A DNA stretch of 25,286 nt from Omnitrophica WOR_2 bacterium RIFCSPHIGHO2_02_FULL_67_20 (GTDB lineage: Bacteria; Omnitrophota; Gorgyraeia; Aquiviventales; Aquiviventaceae). The stretch lies in assembly GCA_001805695.1 (NCBI GenBank), contig MHGT01000016.1:26153-51438 (forward strand). The letters run 5' to 3'. The notes under the pieces are model-generated. The model did no database searches. It saw only the letters and a list, made by a program, of their open reading frames with translations, and was not told where the DNA came from. Shown here piece after piece: positions 6,775 through 14,294 of this stretch. The translations under genes and the position numbers were made by a program. Position 1 is the first letter of the stretch. Every line of letters starts with the position of its first letter.

Positions 6775-7077
6775 ATGTGGCAGGTCGAAATTCATCCGCT
6801 TGTCTGGGAAGAGGATTTCGTTGGACTCGATCCCCAAGCCCGCGTTCGCATCACAAAGGCAATCCGCAAGAAACTCACGACGAATCCCACTGAATTTGGC
6901 AAGCCACTCGGCGGTCTCCTGCAGGGGTACTGGCGGCTCCGAGTGGATGCCTACCGGGTCATGTACCGAGTGGAGCGGCATCGGCTGGTCGTGCTGGTGA
7001 TCAAAGTGGGCATGCGACGCGATGCGCAAATCTACACGGAAGCCATTCCGCGGCTCCGAAAACTCGGCTTGCTCTGA
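6775..7077 (+). CDS. RelE-family toxin
   Basis: This 100-residue protein opens MWQVEIHPLVWEEDFVGLDP, then a helix with RITKAIRKKLTTNP, and the diagnostic core GYWRLRVDAYRVMYRVERHR, followed by a last strand (LVVLVIKVGMRRD) and helix. The GxxRLRxxxYRVxY pattern is typical of RelE mRNA-interferase toxins. It starts three bases after the antitoxin stop. It lies next to the structured repeat and in a lower-GC patch, which fits an acquired module. Confidence 0.88.
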   Translation: MWQVEIHPLVWEEDFVGLDPQARVRITKAIRKKLTTNPTEFGKPLGGLLQGYWRLRVDAYRVMYRVERHRLVVLVIKVGMRRDAQIYTEAIPRLRKLGLL

Positions 7078-7179
7078 CCCGCGTGATCTTTGATCCAACG
7101 AGCGGGTGAGCATCTCATGTCAGCCACGCCATCGACATCAGCCTCGGTCTGACGCGTGTCTGACACCGTTGATGATGCG

Positions 7180-8685
7180 ATGACACGTCCGAGCGGTGTG
7201 ATGACTTGGCTGGCGACCATTGGGATTGCCGTCGGCCTTGCCATAACGGGTGAAGTTTGCGCCGAGGTCCAAGCGCTTGACATCAAGGACCAGATTGAGC
7301 GCCGGCTTCGTGATGAGCTTAAGCAGGCGGACGATTCACTCAGGCAGGTGGGGCGCGAAGCACCACAAGCCGAAGTCCAGCCGGAGACCGCAGAGTTCAG
7401 GCAGGCGGTCGACGAATGGGTAAAGCAAGAACGCCGCCGGTCTCAAAACCTACTGGCCTTGATTCACAAGACCGCGGCCCCGCACATCCCCCAGGTGTTG
7501 GCCGACCTCTACGTTCACAGTCTCACGAGTTCTTCTGAGGCCTATCCAGACAGCCACTCCTTAGAGTCCTATCTTGCGATGCTTGGCCCGCAGGCCGTGG
7601 GCCCACTGGAACGCCACTACGAGACCGCTGCCCCTCACGTCAAAGAGCAGATCGTGATGGCCACGGGACGCCTTGGAGTCCCCGAAGGATTACCGCTCGT
7701 GTATCAGGGACAGACGCATGAGCTTCCTCGCATACGAATAGCGGCTATCACAGCGCTTCGGCTGATTCGAGGCCAGGACGCCAGAGAGGAGCTCTACGCG
7801 TTTCTCGATCAGGAGCTGGACGAAACCGCCCTCATGGGGGCCATCCGGCAGTTACAGTACCTCAAGGATCCGCGGGCGATCGAGATCTGCCTCACCTTAA
7901 TCGAGGGGCGGCGGCTTCCGATGGCTTCATTCAGTTCCTGTGTTACTGGAGCTGAGACGGTGCCGGAAGCGGGCCTTGAGCAGCATGTGGTGTTGATGCT
8001 TCGCGCCCTCAAGGAGGAGGATAGCCCGACCCGGTTTGACGCATCGCAGTTGATCATGCGGCTCACGCAGCGGGCCAGCGTGGCGCAGCTTGCTCCGATC
8101 TTGCCGGAGCTCTTGGCGGCACGCTACCATGAGGGGACGACGGTGACTCTATCCGGCCCGCCACCGGAGCCGGCCGGCCGGCCGGAACTGCCGGTTTGGA
8201 ACGCGCACAACGCCGGCCAGGTCCTCCAGCAGATCGCGTCGGCCCTGAGCCCGGAGGACATCAGAGGCTGGCTTGAGGAACACCGCCAGGCGTTGCTCCC
8301 GAGACTGTATCTGGAAGACCTCCTCTCCCAACGCGATGCCGGGCCGGTCGTGTCGCTGCCGGGGGCGTTCGTCTTTCAGGTTGAGGTGCGCGATGCATCC
8401 GGGACCGTGCTGTCCTCCGGCTCGGTGTCGCTGGGAGTGGGACAAGACGCCGCCTTTGACGTGACGGCCAAGACGGCGGGCGCGTTCACCTATCGATGCA
8501 GCACCCATCTCGCTCTGGATCGCAAGGAGTGGCGGTTTCTGATGGAATGGTTTCAGATCGAGTTGAAGCCGTATGGGGTGGGCTTCACCGCGGAGATCCC
8601 GTTTCACGGAGCGTATGAGATCGCGCTGGGGGAGTCCCGTCGGCAGAACGAAGTGCTCATGTGGTCCATTCGCCACATGGAGTGA
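7180..8685 (+). CDS. Exported protein of unknown function with HEAT-like helical repeats
   Basis: I do not recognise this gene. From ATG 7180 the product is 501 residues with a signal peptide (MTRPSGVMTWLATIGIAVGL..., likely cut after VCA near residue 28). An in-frame GTG at 7156 adds eight mostly acidic residues that suit a signal peptide less. The first ~70 mature residues are charged and helical. Residues ~100-380 look like HEAT-type repeats (LPRIRIAAITALRLIRGQ, ALMGAIRQLQYLKDPRAIEI). The last ~130 residues look beta-rich (AFVFQVEVRDASGTVLSSGS, AGAFTYRCSTHLALD). No catalytic motif is visible. It follows the second toxin-antitoxin pair after a ~100-base gap with no clear feature, and ends 11 bases before ispE. 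Confidence 0.75.
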   Translation: MTRPSGVMTWLATIGIAVGLAITGEVCAEVQALDIKDQIERRLRDELKQADDSLRQVGREAPQAEVQPETAEFRQAVDEWVKQERRRSQNLLALIHKTAAPHIPQVLADLYVHSLTSSSEAYPDSHSLESYLAMLGPQAVGPLERHYETAAPHVKEQIVMATGRLGVPEGLPLVYQGQTHELPRIRIAAITALRLIRGQDAREELYAFLDQELDETALMGAIRQLQYLKDPRAIEICLTLIEGRRLPMASFSSCVTGAETVPEAGLEQHVVLMLRALKEEDSPTRFDASQLIMRLTQRASVAQLAPILPELLAARYHEGTTVTLSGPPPEPAGRPELPVWNAHNAGQVLQQIASALSPEDIRGWLEEHRQALLPRLYLEDLLSQRDAGPVVSLPGAFVFQVEVRDASGTVLSSGSVSLGVGQDAAFDVTAKTAGAFTYRCSTHLALDRKEWRFLMEWFQIELKPYGVGFTAEIPFHGAYEIALGESRRQNEVLMWSIRHME

Positions 8686-8696
8686 ACGCGACGGTC

Positions 8697-9599
8697 ATGG
8701 CGTCTCTCTTGCGCCTGCGCGCGCCCGCCAAGCTCAACCTCTACCTGCGCGTCCTCGGCCGGCGGCCGGATGGCTACCATGAGATCGAGACGGTCTTTGA
8801 GCGGATTGACCTGGCCGATGAGCTGACGTTTGAGCTGCACCCGAGCGAGGTGCGGCTGACCTGCTCGGACTCCTCGCTGTCCTGCGGCGAGGACAACCTC
8901 ATCCTGCAGGCGGCCCGATTGCTTGAGCGCGAGGCCGGGGTTTCGGCCGGCGCGCGACTCCACCTCGAAAAGCGCATTCCGGTTTCGGCCGGGCTTGGGG
9001 GTGGGTCCTCGGACGCGGCCGCCGCCCTCCTTGGTCTTAACCGATTGTGGGACTTAGGGTTGGATCGCGACCGCCTCATCGAGTTGGCTGCGCGGCTGGG
9101 CTCGGATGTTCCGTTTTTTCTCTCGCCAGAGCCCTTCGCCGCCGGGCGGGGGAGGGGGGAGCGCTGCGAGCCCCTGGGGGTGTCGGCGCGCCTGGCCCAC
9201 GTGCTCGTCGTCCCGCCGGAGCGGCTCTCGACGAAAGAGGTCTACGCAGGAGCGCATTTCAACTTGACAGCGCGCACACCCTCGATTACGATAGTCACGC
9301 ACGCCTTACGCAACGGCCCCGCCATGGCGGGGCTCGCTGACGGGTTGTGGAACGATCTCGAACCTGAAGCGATCCGGCGTTGTCCTGTCATTGCGACCAT
9401 CCAGGCGCACCTACGGGAGCAGGGTTGTCTCGGCGTCCTCGTGTCCGGCAGCGGCTCGTCCGTCTTCGGGCTGTGCGCGGACGGCACACAGGCGCATGAG
9501 GCGGCAGCCCGGATCCGCGGCTTCGCCCCCGGCGAATGGCGGGTCGAGATCGTCCACACCGAACATCCATCGCGTATCGTGACGCCCGCCCTCCCGTGA
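8697..9599 (+). CDS. ispE: 4-diphosphocytidyl-2-C-methyl-D-erythritol kinase
   Basis: IspE phosphorylates CDP-ME at the 2-hydroxyl, the fourth step of the MEP isoprenoid pathway. The 300-residue protein is a GHMP kinase: APAKLNLYLRVLGRRPDGYH near the start (catalytic Lys12), the ATP-binding loop PVSAGLGGGSSDAAAALLGL, GSDVPFFL, and the late motif VSGSGSSVFGL. ATG 8697 is chosen because the family begins just before APAKLNL; the longer frame from 8661 overlaps the upstream gene. It marks the return to core chromosome after the accessory block. Confidence 0.95.
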   Translation: MASLLRLRAPAKLNLYLRVLGRRPDGYHEIETVFERIDLADELTFELHPSEVRLTCSDSSLSCGEDNLILQAARLLEREAGVSAGARLHLEKRIPVSAGLGGGSSDAAAALLGLNRLWDLGLDRDRLIELAARLGSDVPFFLSPEPFAAGRGRGERCEPLGVSARLAHVLVVPPERLSTKEVYAGAHFNLTARTPSITIVTHALRNGPAMAGLADGLWNDLEPEAIRRCPVIATIQAHLREQGCLGVLVSGSGSSVFGLCADGTQAHEAAARIRGFAPGEWRVEIVHTEHPSRIVTPALP

Positions 9600-9688
9600 G
9601 GCGGGTCCTGGCGGCGTACGAGGCGGAGCTGGCGAAGACGCAGATCGGCCATCCATTCGGGATGACGGCGCATGACACTGAGGCGTAA
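9596..9688 (+). CDS. Possible 30-residue peptide overlapping the ispE stop
   Basis: GTG 9596 overlaps the ispE TGA (GTGA) and opens 30 codons ending at TAA 9686-9688. The product starts MRRVLAAYEAELAKTQIGHP and has a plausible amino-acid mix. It has no strong binding site and I do not recognise it. It could be a remnant of a longer gene or chance. The coupled start is the only positive sign. Confidence 0.3.
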   Translation: MRRVLAAYEAELAKTQIGHPFGMTAHDTEA

Positions 9689-9735
9689 GTCTCACAAGTT
9701 GTCTGATGTCCAGGGACCTTTGTGCAAGCCCGGAT

Positions 9736-9806
9736 TGGGGAGTAGTGTAACGGCAGCACAAGGGGCTTTGGACCCCTACGTCCAGGTTCGAGTCCTGGCT
9801 CCCCAG
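9736..9806 (+). tRNA. tRNA-Gln (anticodon UUG)
   Basis: The acceptor stem TGGGGAG (9736-9742) pairs with CTCCCCA (9799-9805), with a G discriminator at 9806. The anticodon stem GGGG/CCCC encloses CTTTGGA, giving anticodon TTG. The T arm is CCAGG-TTCGAGT-CCTGG (9782-9798), and the D arm holds AGTGTAACGGCAGC. The CCA end is not encoded. Glutamine tRNA just before glmU suits the glutamine-amino-sugar context only by coincidence. Confidence 0.95.
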
Positions 9807-9874
9807 CTTTTAGTGGAGCCAAGGAGCAACGCGTGCACGCATCCGTGTTTCGTAACGCAGCGAGGCGATAACTC

Positions 9875-11455
9875 ATGAGAACCCTGCAGGCGATCATCTT
9901 GGCGGCGGGCGAAGGCACCCGCATGAAGTCGGAGCTGCCCAAGGTCCTGCACGTCATCTGCGGCCGCCCCATGATCTCCTACGCGCTGGACCTGGCGGCC
10001 TCCTCGGGCGTCAAGCAGCCGATTATCGTGCTGGGCCACGGCGCCGAGCAGGTCAAGCCGTTCCTGCCCAAAGAGGTCAAGGTCGTCATGCAAGCCAAGC
10101 AGCTGGGCACCGGCGACGCGGTGCTCGCGGCCAAGAAGTCGCTCACCGGAGCCGGGGCGGTCCTCATCCTCTACGCCGACACGCCGCTCCTGCGGCGCAC
10201 GACGGTCCAGAAGCTCATCGAGACCCACTTCAAGACCAGCGCCACGTGCACGCTGCTGACGGCGCACCTGGCCGACCCGAGCGGCTACGGCCGGATCCTC
10301 CGCAACGAAAGCGGCCAGGTCGCCGGCATCGTGGAAGAGGCCGAAGCCAACACGGCCCAGCGCGCGATCCGCGAGATCAACGTCGGGCCGCTCGTGTGCA
10401 ATGCCCAGCCGCTCCTCGAGGCGCTGGCGGTGGGCAAACCCAGCGCCTCCAAGAAAGAGGTCTATTTCACCGACATCATCTCCCATATCGCCCGCCAGGA
10501 AGGCGCCAAGGTGCAGGCGAACCGCGTCGAGGAAATCGCGGAGGCGCTGGGCATCAACTCCCGCACGGAGCTCGCCCGCGCCATCGGCGTCATCCGCCAG
10601 CGCATCGTCGACGCCCACCTGCACAACGGCGTGACCATCGAAGATCCTCAGGCCACCTTCATCGACCACGGCGTGACCATCGGCGCCGACACGATTATCC
10701 ATCCGTACACCGTCATTGAGACGGGAGTCTCCATCGGCAAGCGCTGCGCCATCGGCCCCTTCGCCCGCCTCCGGCGGGGGGTGTCGATCGCCGAGGAGAC
10801 CCGGGTCGGCAACTTCGTGGAGCTGGTCCGAACCAAAGTGGGGCCGCGGGTGCGCATCAACCATGTCAGCTACCTGGGCGACGCGACCATCGAGGAGGGG
10901 GTCAACATCGGGGCCGGCACCATCACCGCGAACTACGACGGGCAGAACAAGCACGAGACCCACATCGGCAAGGGCGCTTTTATCGGCTCCGACACGGTGC
11001 TCATCGCCCCGGTCAAAGTGGGGCCGGGCGGGATCACGGGCGCGGGCAGCGTTGTCACGAAAGACCACGACGTTCCGGCGAGGGGCATCGTCGTCGGCGT
11101 GCCTGCCCGCCCCCTCCTGGACCATCGCTCGGCCGTCCGCCCCCCCGGCCCGACCCGGACGAAGGCCGGGGCCGGCGGCGCTCACCCAGGGCAGGCCGGG
11201 GCCAAGGCCGAGCCCGGCGCACAGGCCAAGACCGCCGGCCACGCGGCGCGGACCAACGGCGAGGCCAAGCGGAAACCCGCGCGCTCACCCGTCTTAGCCA
11301 AACGGCCCGCCGGCCGCCAACTCAGCGTCACACCCCGACCGAAGCCGACTGCCCGCGTCCGGAAACCCGCCCGCGCCGTCAAGCGGCCGGCGGCCAGGCG
11401 GCAGAGCGCCCGGCGGCCGCCGGTGCGAAGGCAGCTGGCCAAGGCGCGCCGATAA
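9875..11455 (+). CDS. glmU: Bifunctional GlmU (GlcN-1-P acetyltransferase / GlcNAc-1-P uridylyltransferase) with basic tail
   Basis: GlmU makes UDP-GlcNAc for peptidoglycan and lipid A. The N-terminal uridylyltransferase shows LAAGEGTRMKSELPKVLH, QAKQLGTGDAVLAAK and LYADTPLL. The C-terminal left-handed beta helix of hexapeptide repeats (about residues 255-410) includes RLRRGVSIAEETRVGNFVEL, NIGAGTITANYDGQNKHET and FIGSDTVLIAPV. The core ends near VVGVPARPL. Beyond it, residues ~415-526 form an unusual 112-residue tail rich in Ala, Pro, Arg and Lys (KPARSP, RKPARAVKRPAARR), resembling histone-H1-like basic tails. Usual GlmU is ~450 residues. The tail reads in frame without a break, so it is probably translated. 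What it binds is unknown. Confidence 0.95.
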   Translation: MRTLQAIILAAGEGTRMKSELPKVLHVICGRPMISYALDLAASSGVKQPIIVLGHGAEQVKPFLPKEVKVVMQAKQLGTGDAVLAAKKSLTGAGAVLILYADTPLLRRTTVQKLIETHFKTSATCTLLTAHLADPSGYGRILRNESGQVAGIVEEAEANTAQRAIREINVGPLVCNAQPLLEALAVGKPSASKKEVYFTDIISHIARQEGAKVQANRVEEIAEALGINSRTELARAIGVIRQRIVDAHLHNGVTIEDPQATFIDHGVTIGADTIIHPYTVIETGVSIGKRCAIGPFARLRRGVSIAEETRVGNFVELVRTKVGPRVRINHVSYLGDATIEEGVNIGAGTITANYDGQNKHETHIGKGAFIGSDTVLIAPVKVGPGGITGAGSVVTKDHDVPARGIVVGVPARPLLDHRSAVRPPGPTRTKAGAGGAHPGQAGAKAEPGAQAKTAGHAARTNGEAKRKPARSPVLAKRPAGRQLSVTPRPKPTARVRKPARAVKRPAARRQSARRPPVRRQLAKARR

Positions 11456-11467
11456 GCCGGAGACGCC

Positions 11468-12475
11468 ATGGTGAAGACCATCCCCCAGAAAACCCAGCCA
11501 CGGGCTCCGCAGGGGCGCTACCGCCTCTCGGCGGAGCTGGCGATCTTGAGCGGGAACGCGAACCCGGCCCTCGCCAAGGCGATCTGCCGGCAGTTGAAGG
11601 TGCCGCTCGCGGACTCCTTCGTGGGCCGCTTCAGCGAGGGGGAGGTGCGGGTCAAGATCAACGAGAACGTGCGCGGCAAGGACGTGTTCGTCGTCCAGCC
11701 GACCTGCCCGCCGACGAACGACAACCTGATGGAGCTCCTGATCATGCTCGACGCGCTCAAGCGCGCGTCGGCCCGGCGCGTCACCGCCGTGGTCCCGTTC
11801 TACGGCTACGCGCGCCAGGACCGCAAGGATCAGCCGCGCGTGCCCATCACGGCGAAGCTGGTGGCGAACCTCATTACGACGGCGGGAGCCGACCGCGTCC
11901 TGACGATGGACCTCCATGCGGGTCAGATCCAGGGTTTCTTCGACATCCCGCTCGACCACCTCTATGCCGTCAGCGTCTTCGAGCAGTCCCTGCGGCGCAA
12001 GCGGCTCAAGCAGCTCACGGTGGTCTCCCCGGACGTGGGCGGCATCAAGATGGCGCGCGCCTACGCCAAGCGGATGCGGGCGGACCTCGCCATCGTGGAC
12101 AAGCGGCGCGACAGCCCCGAGTCGACCGAAGTCATGCACATCCTGGGAGAGGTGAAGGGCAAGACCTGCGTCCTCGTGGACGACCTCATTGCGACGGGCA
12201 GCTCGCTCGTCGAGGCGGCCGCAGCGCTCCAGCGGGCGGGGGCGACGGAGGTGTACGCCTGCGTCACGCACCCGGTCCTGTCCGGGCCGGCGAGAGCGCG
12301 CATCGCCTCCTCGTGCCTCAAGGAGCTCATGGTCACCGACACGATTCCGTTGAGCGACCAGAAGCGGCACCAGAAGATCACGGTGCTCTCCGTCGCGTCG
12401 CTCCTGAGCGAGGCCATCCGGCGCATCCACTACGAGCTGTCCATCAGCGTCCTCTTTGACGGCATGCCGGGCTAA
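11468..12475 (+). CDS. prs: Ribose-phosphate pyrophosphokinase
   Basis: Prs makes PRPP from ribose-5-phosphate and ATP, feeding nucleotide, histidine and NAD synthesis. The 335-residue protein has LAILSGNANPALAKAI, FSEGEVRVKINENVRGKDVF, VVPFYGYARQDRKDQPR (ATP site), and VLTMDLHAGQIQGFFDIPLD. The PRPP loop reads VLVDDLIATGSSL (Asp238, Asp239, Ala242). The classic loop is DD.IDT.GT, so the third acidic position is Ala, as in adenine phosphoribosyltransferase loops. A ~15-residue N-terminal extension precedes the usual start. It starts 12 bases after glmU with GGAG upstream. The glmU-prs-rplY-pth order is common in bacteria. Confidence 0.94.
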   Translation: MVKTIPQKTQPRAPQGRYRLSAELAILSGNANPALAKAICRQLKVPLADSFVGRFSEGEVRVKINENVRGKDVFVVQPTCPPTNDNLMELLIMLDALKRASARRVTAVVPFYGYARQDRKDQPRVPITAKLVANLITTAGADRVLTMDLHAGQIQGFFDIPLDHLYAVSVFEQSLRRKRLKQLTVVSPDVGGIKMARAYAKRMRADLAIVDKRRDSPESTEVMHILGEVKGKTCVLVDDLIATGSSLVEAAAALQRAGATEVYACVTHPVLSGPARARIASSCLKELMVTDTIPLSDQKRHQKITVLSVASLLSEAIRRIHYELSISVLFDGMPG

Positions 12476-12495
12476 CCAGAAAGACGAGGGAACGC

Positions 12496-13260
12496 ATGGC
12501 AAAGACGAAGGCGGCCATTCGACACGAACTGACGGTCAAGAAGCGGGCCGAGCAGGGCACGCGGCCCGTGCGGCGGCTGCGGCGCCAAGGGCTGGTCCCC
12601 GGTATCGTCTACGGCCGGGAGATGGAACCGCTGGCGGTGTCGGTGAACCAGCGGGAACTCACCCGGCTCTTCCACTCGAAACACGGGGAGCACGCCCTGG
12701 TGACGCTGCGGCTTCAGGACAGCAAGTCCTGGGAGAAGCCGGCGCTGGTCCACGCGATCCAGCATGACCCGGTGGACGGCCACGTCGTGCACGTGGATTT
12801 CCACGCCATCCTCCTGACCCAGCGGGTGAAGGTGAAGGTCCCGGTTCTCCTCACGGGCGAGTCGGCGGGCGTGAAGCAGGAAGGCGGCGTCCTCGAGCAC
12901 TTCCTCCGCGAGATCGAAGTCGAGTGTTTGCCCACCAACATCCCGGCCGGCGTCGAGTTTGATGTCAGCGCAATGCAGATCGGCGACACGGTCCACGTCA
13001 ACGACCTCACGCCGCCGACGGGTGCTACGATCCTGAGCGATCCCGCCGGCGTCATCGCGTCGGTCCAGAAGCCCAAGGAAGAGAAGCCGCCGGAGGAAGA
13101 AGCGGCGGCCGTGGCCGAGCCGGAAGTGCTCCGCGAAAAGAAACCTGAGGTAGTACCTGGCGGTGAAACTGAGCCGGCCAAGGGCGAGAAGGGCGCCCGC
13201 CCCGGATCCGCCGAAGGGCGGGCCGGGGAGAAGCCCGCCGAGGGCAAGAAAGAGAAATGA
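12496..13260 (+). CDS. rplY: Ribosomal protein bL25, CTC form
   Basis: bL25 binds 5S rRNA in the large subunit. The 254-residue protein has the N-terminal 5S-binding domain to about residue 95 (RRLRRQGLVPGIVYG, ALVHAIQHDPVDGHVVHVDF) and the C-terminal TL5/CTC beta domain to about 190 (VPVLLTGESAGVKQEGGVLE, IEVECLPTNIPAGVEFDV). A disordered tail of ~60 residues rich in Glu, Lys and Pro follows. The last part of the tail is coded by a GC palindrome-rich stretch (13198-13230) similar to one in ssb. The start has GAGGGA upstream, and a heptad repeat begins eight bases after the stop. Confidence 0.95.
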   Translation: MAKTKAAIRHELTVKKRAEQGTRPVRRLRRQGLVPGIVYGREMEPLAVSVNQRELTRLFHSKHGEHALVTLRLQDSKSWEKPALVHAIQHDPVDGHVVHVDFHAILLTQRVKVKVPVLLTGESAGVKQEGGVLEHFLREIEVECLPTNIPAGVEFDVSAMQIGDTVHVNDLTPPTGATILSDPAGVIASVQKPKEEKPPEEEAAAVAEPEVLREKKPEVVPGGETEPAKGEKGARPGSAEGRAGEKPAEGKKEK

Positions 13261-13267
13261 TGTATTG

Positions 13268-13337
13268 TTCGGGGTTCGGGGTTCGGGGTTCGGGGCATAC
13301 CGGTCCGCCCCCAACCCCCCACCCCGAACCCTCAACC
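13268..13337. repeat. Heptad inverted repeat, TTCGGGG family, between rplY and pth
   Basis: Four exact TTCGGGG units lie at 13268-13295. After a CATACCGGTCCG turn comes the C-rich arm (CCCCAACCCCCCACCCCGAACC to about 13337). The arms are near-complementary, predicting a very stable hairpin in the mRNA just before the pth start. It is the same family type as 5150-5215. Confidence 0.85.
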
Positions 13338-13351
13338 TTGTCAGTTGTGTA

Positions 13352-13930
13352 GTGAAACTGATCATCGGGCTGGGCAATCCCGGCCACACCTATCACGGCA
13401 CACGGCACAATGTGGGGTTCGCGGTGATCCAGCGGCTGGCGGAGCGCCGCGGCGTGGACATCCGCGAACGGTATGCGAGTCCCGACGCTCGTCCGGCGGG
13501 CGTCTACGGCGAGTATCGGCATGGGCCGGAGACCGTCCGCTTGCTGATGCCGTGGACGATGATGAATGAATCGGGGCAGGCGCTGGGGGGGCTGGATGTC
13601 CCGCGCGAGGCGCTGCTGATCGTCTGCGACGACGTGAACCTGCCGCTGGGAACCCTGCGTTTGCGGCCGACGGGCGGCGCCGGAGGGCATCACGGCCTCC
13701 GCTCATGCCTCGAGGCCCTGGGCACCGAGGACGTGCCCCGGCTGCGGGTCGGCGTCGGCACGGACGCGCTGCCCCGCGATCTTGAAGCCTTTGTCCTGGC
13801 GCCCTTCCAAAGCGATGAGCAGCCGGCGATCCGGCGGGCGGTCGAGCAGGCGGCGGATGCCTGCCAGATCTGGGCGGCGGACGGGATGGAGACGGTGATG
13901 AACCGGTACAACCGAGTACAGGATGCCTGA
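13352..13930 (+). CDS. pth: Peptidyl-tRNA hydrolase
   Basis: Pth frees tRNA from prematurely released peptidyl-tRNA. The 192-residue product starts at GTG 13352 with (M)KLIIGLGNPGHTYHGTRHNVGFAV; the catalytic His is in the RHNVGF motif (His19). Other family signs are LLMPWTMMNESGQAL, LIVCDDVNLPLGTLRLRPTGGAGGHHGLRS and a GVG near PRLRVGVG. The start has no visible ribosome binding site and lies 14 bases after the heptad hairpin. The frame is open upstream to 13163 but that is repeat and rplY shadow. It overlaps rpsF by eight bases. Confidence 0.94.
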   Translation: MKLIIGLGNPGHTYHGTRHNVGFAVIQRLAERRGVDIRERYASPDARPAGVYGEYRHGPETVRLLMPWTMMNESGQALGGLDVPREALLIVCDDVNLPLGTLRLRPTGGAGGHHGLRSCLEALGTEDVPRLRVGVGTDALPRDLEAFVLAPFQSDEQPAIRRAVEQAADACQIWAADGMETVMNRYNRVQDA

Positions 13931-14294
13931 CGGAGCGACACGACCGTACGAAGCGCTGGTGATCTTCAGGGCGGGCGGCACCGAGCAGGACATGGCGCGG
14001 CATGCGGCGCAGCTCGAGGGGCCGATCAAGAAACTCGGCGGCCGCATCGAGACGACGCAGAGCCTCGGGCGGCGCAAGCTGGCGTTCCGGATCGCGAAGC
14101 AGACGGAGGGACACTACCATCTGCTCCGCTTCCAGGCGCCGACCGAGCAGATCCGGGAGCTGGAGCGGCTCTTCCGCCTGGACGAGGCGGTCGTCCGCTT
14201 CGTCATCCTCAGCGCCGACGAGATCGCGCCGTTTGCCGGCGTGTCGCTGAGCCTGCGGCCCGCCGGCGCGCGCGCCGGAGCCGGGAGGAACTGA
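13923..14294 (+). CDS. rpsF: Ribosomal protein bS6
   Basis: bS6 binds 16S rRNA together with bS18, which is encoded two genes down. The 123-residue protein shows YEALVIFRAGGTEQDM, IKKLGGRIETTQSLGRRKLAFRI and HYHLLRFQAPTEQIRELERLFRLDEAVVRFVI, the usual ferredoxin-like bS6 fold, followed by a short Ala/Gly/Arg tail. It overlaps pth upstream and ssb downstream by one base, so the three are translationally coupled. rpsF-ssb-rpsR-rplI is a classic order. Confidence 0.95.
   Translation: MPDGATRPYEALVIFRAGGTEQDMARHAAQLEGPIKKLGGRIETTQSLGRRKLAFRIAKQTEGHYHLLRFQAPTEQIRELERLFRLDEAVVRFVILSADEIAPFAGVSLSLRPAGARAGAGRN

Noticed and set aside
13163..13351. N-terminal extension of pth
   Set aside because: It translates the rplY 3' end in another frame and the TTCGGGG repeat; the conserved Pth start is at 13352.
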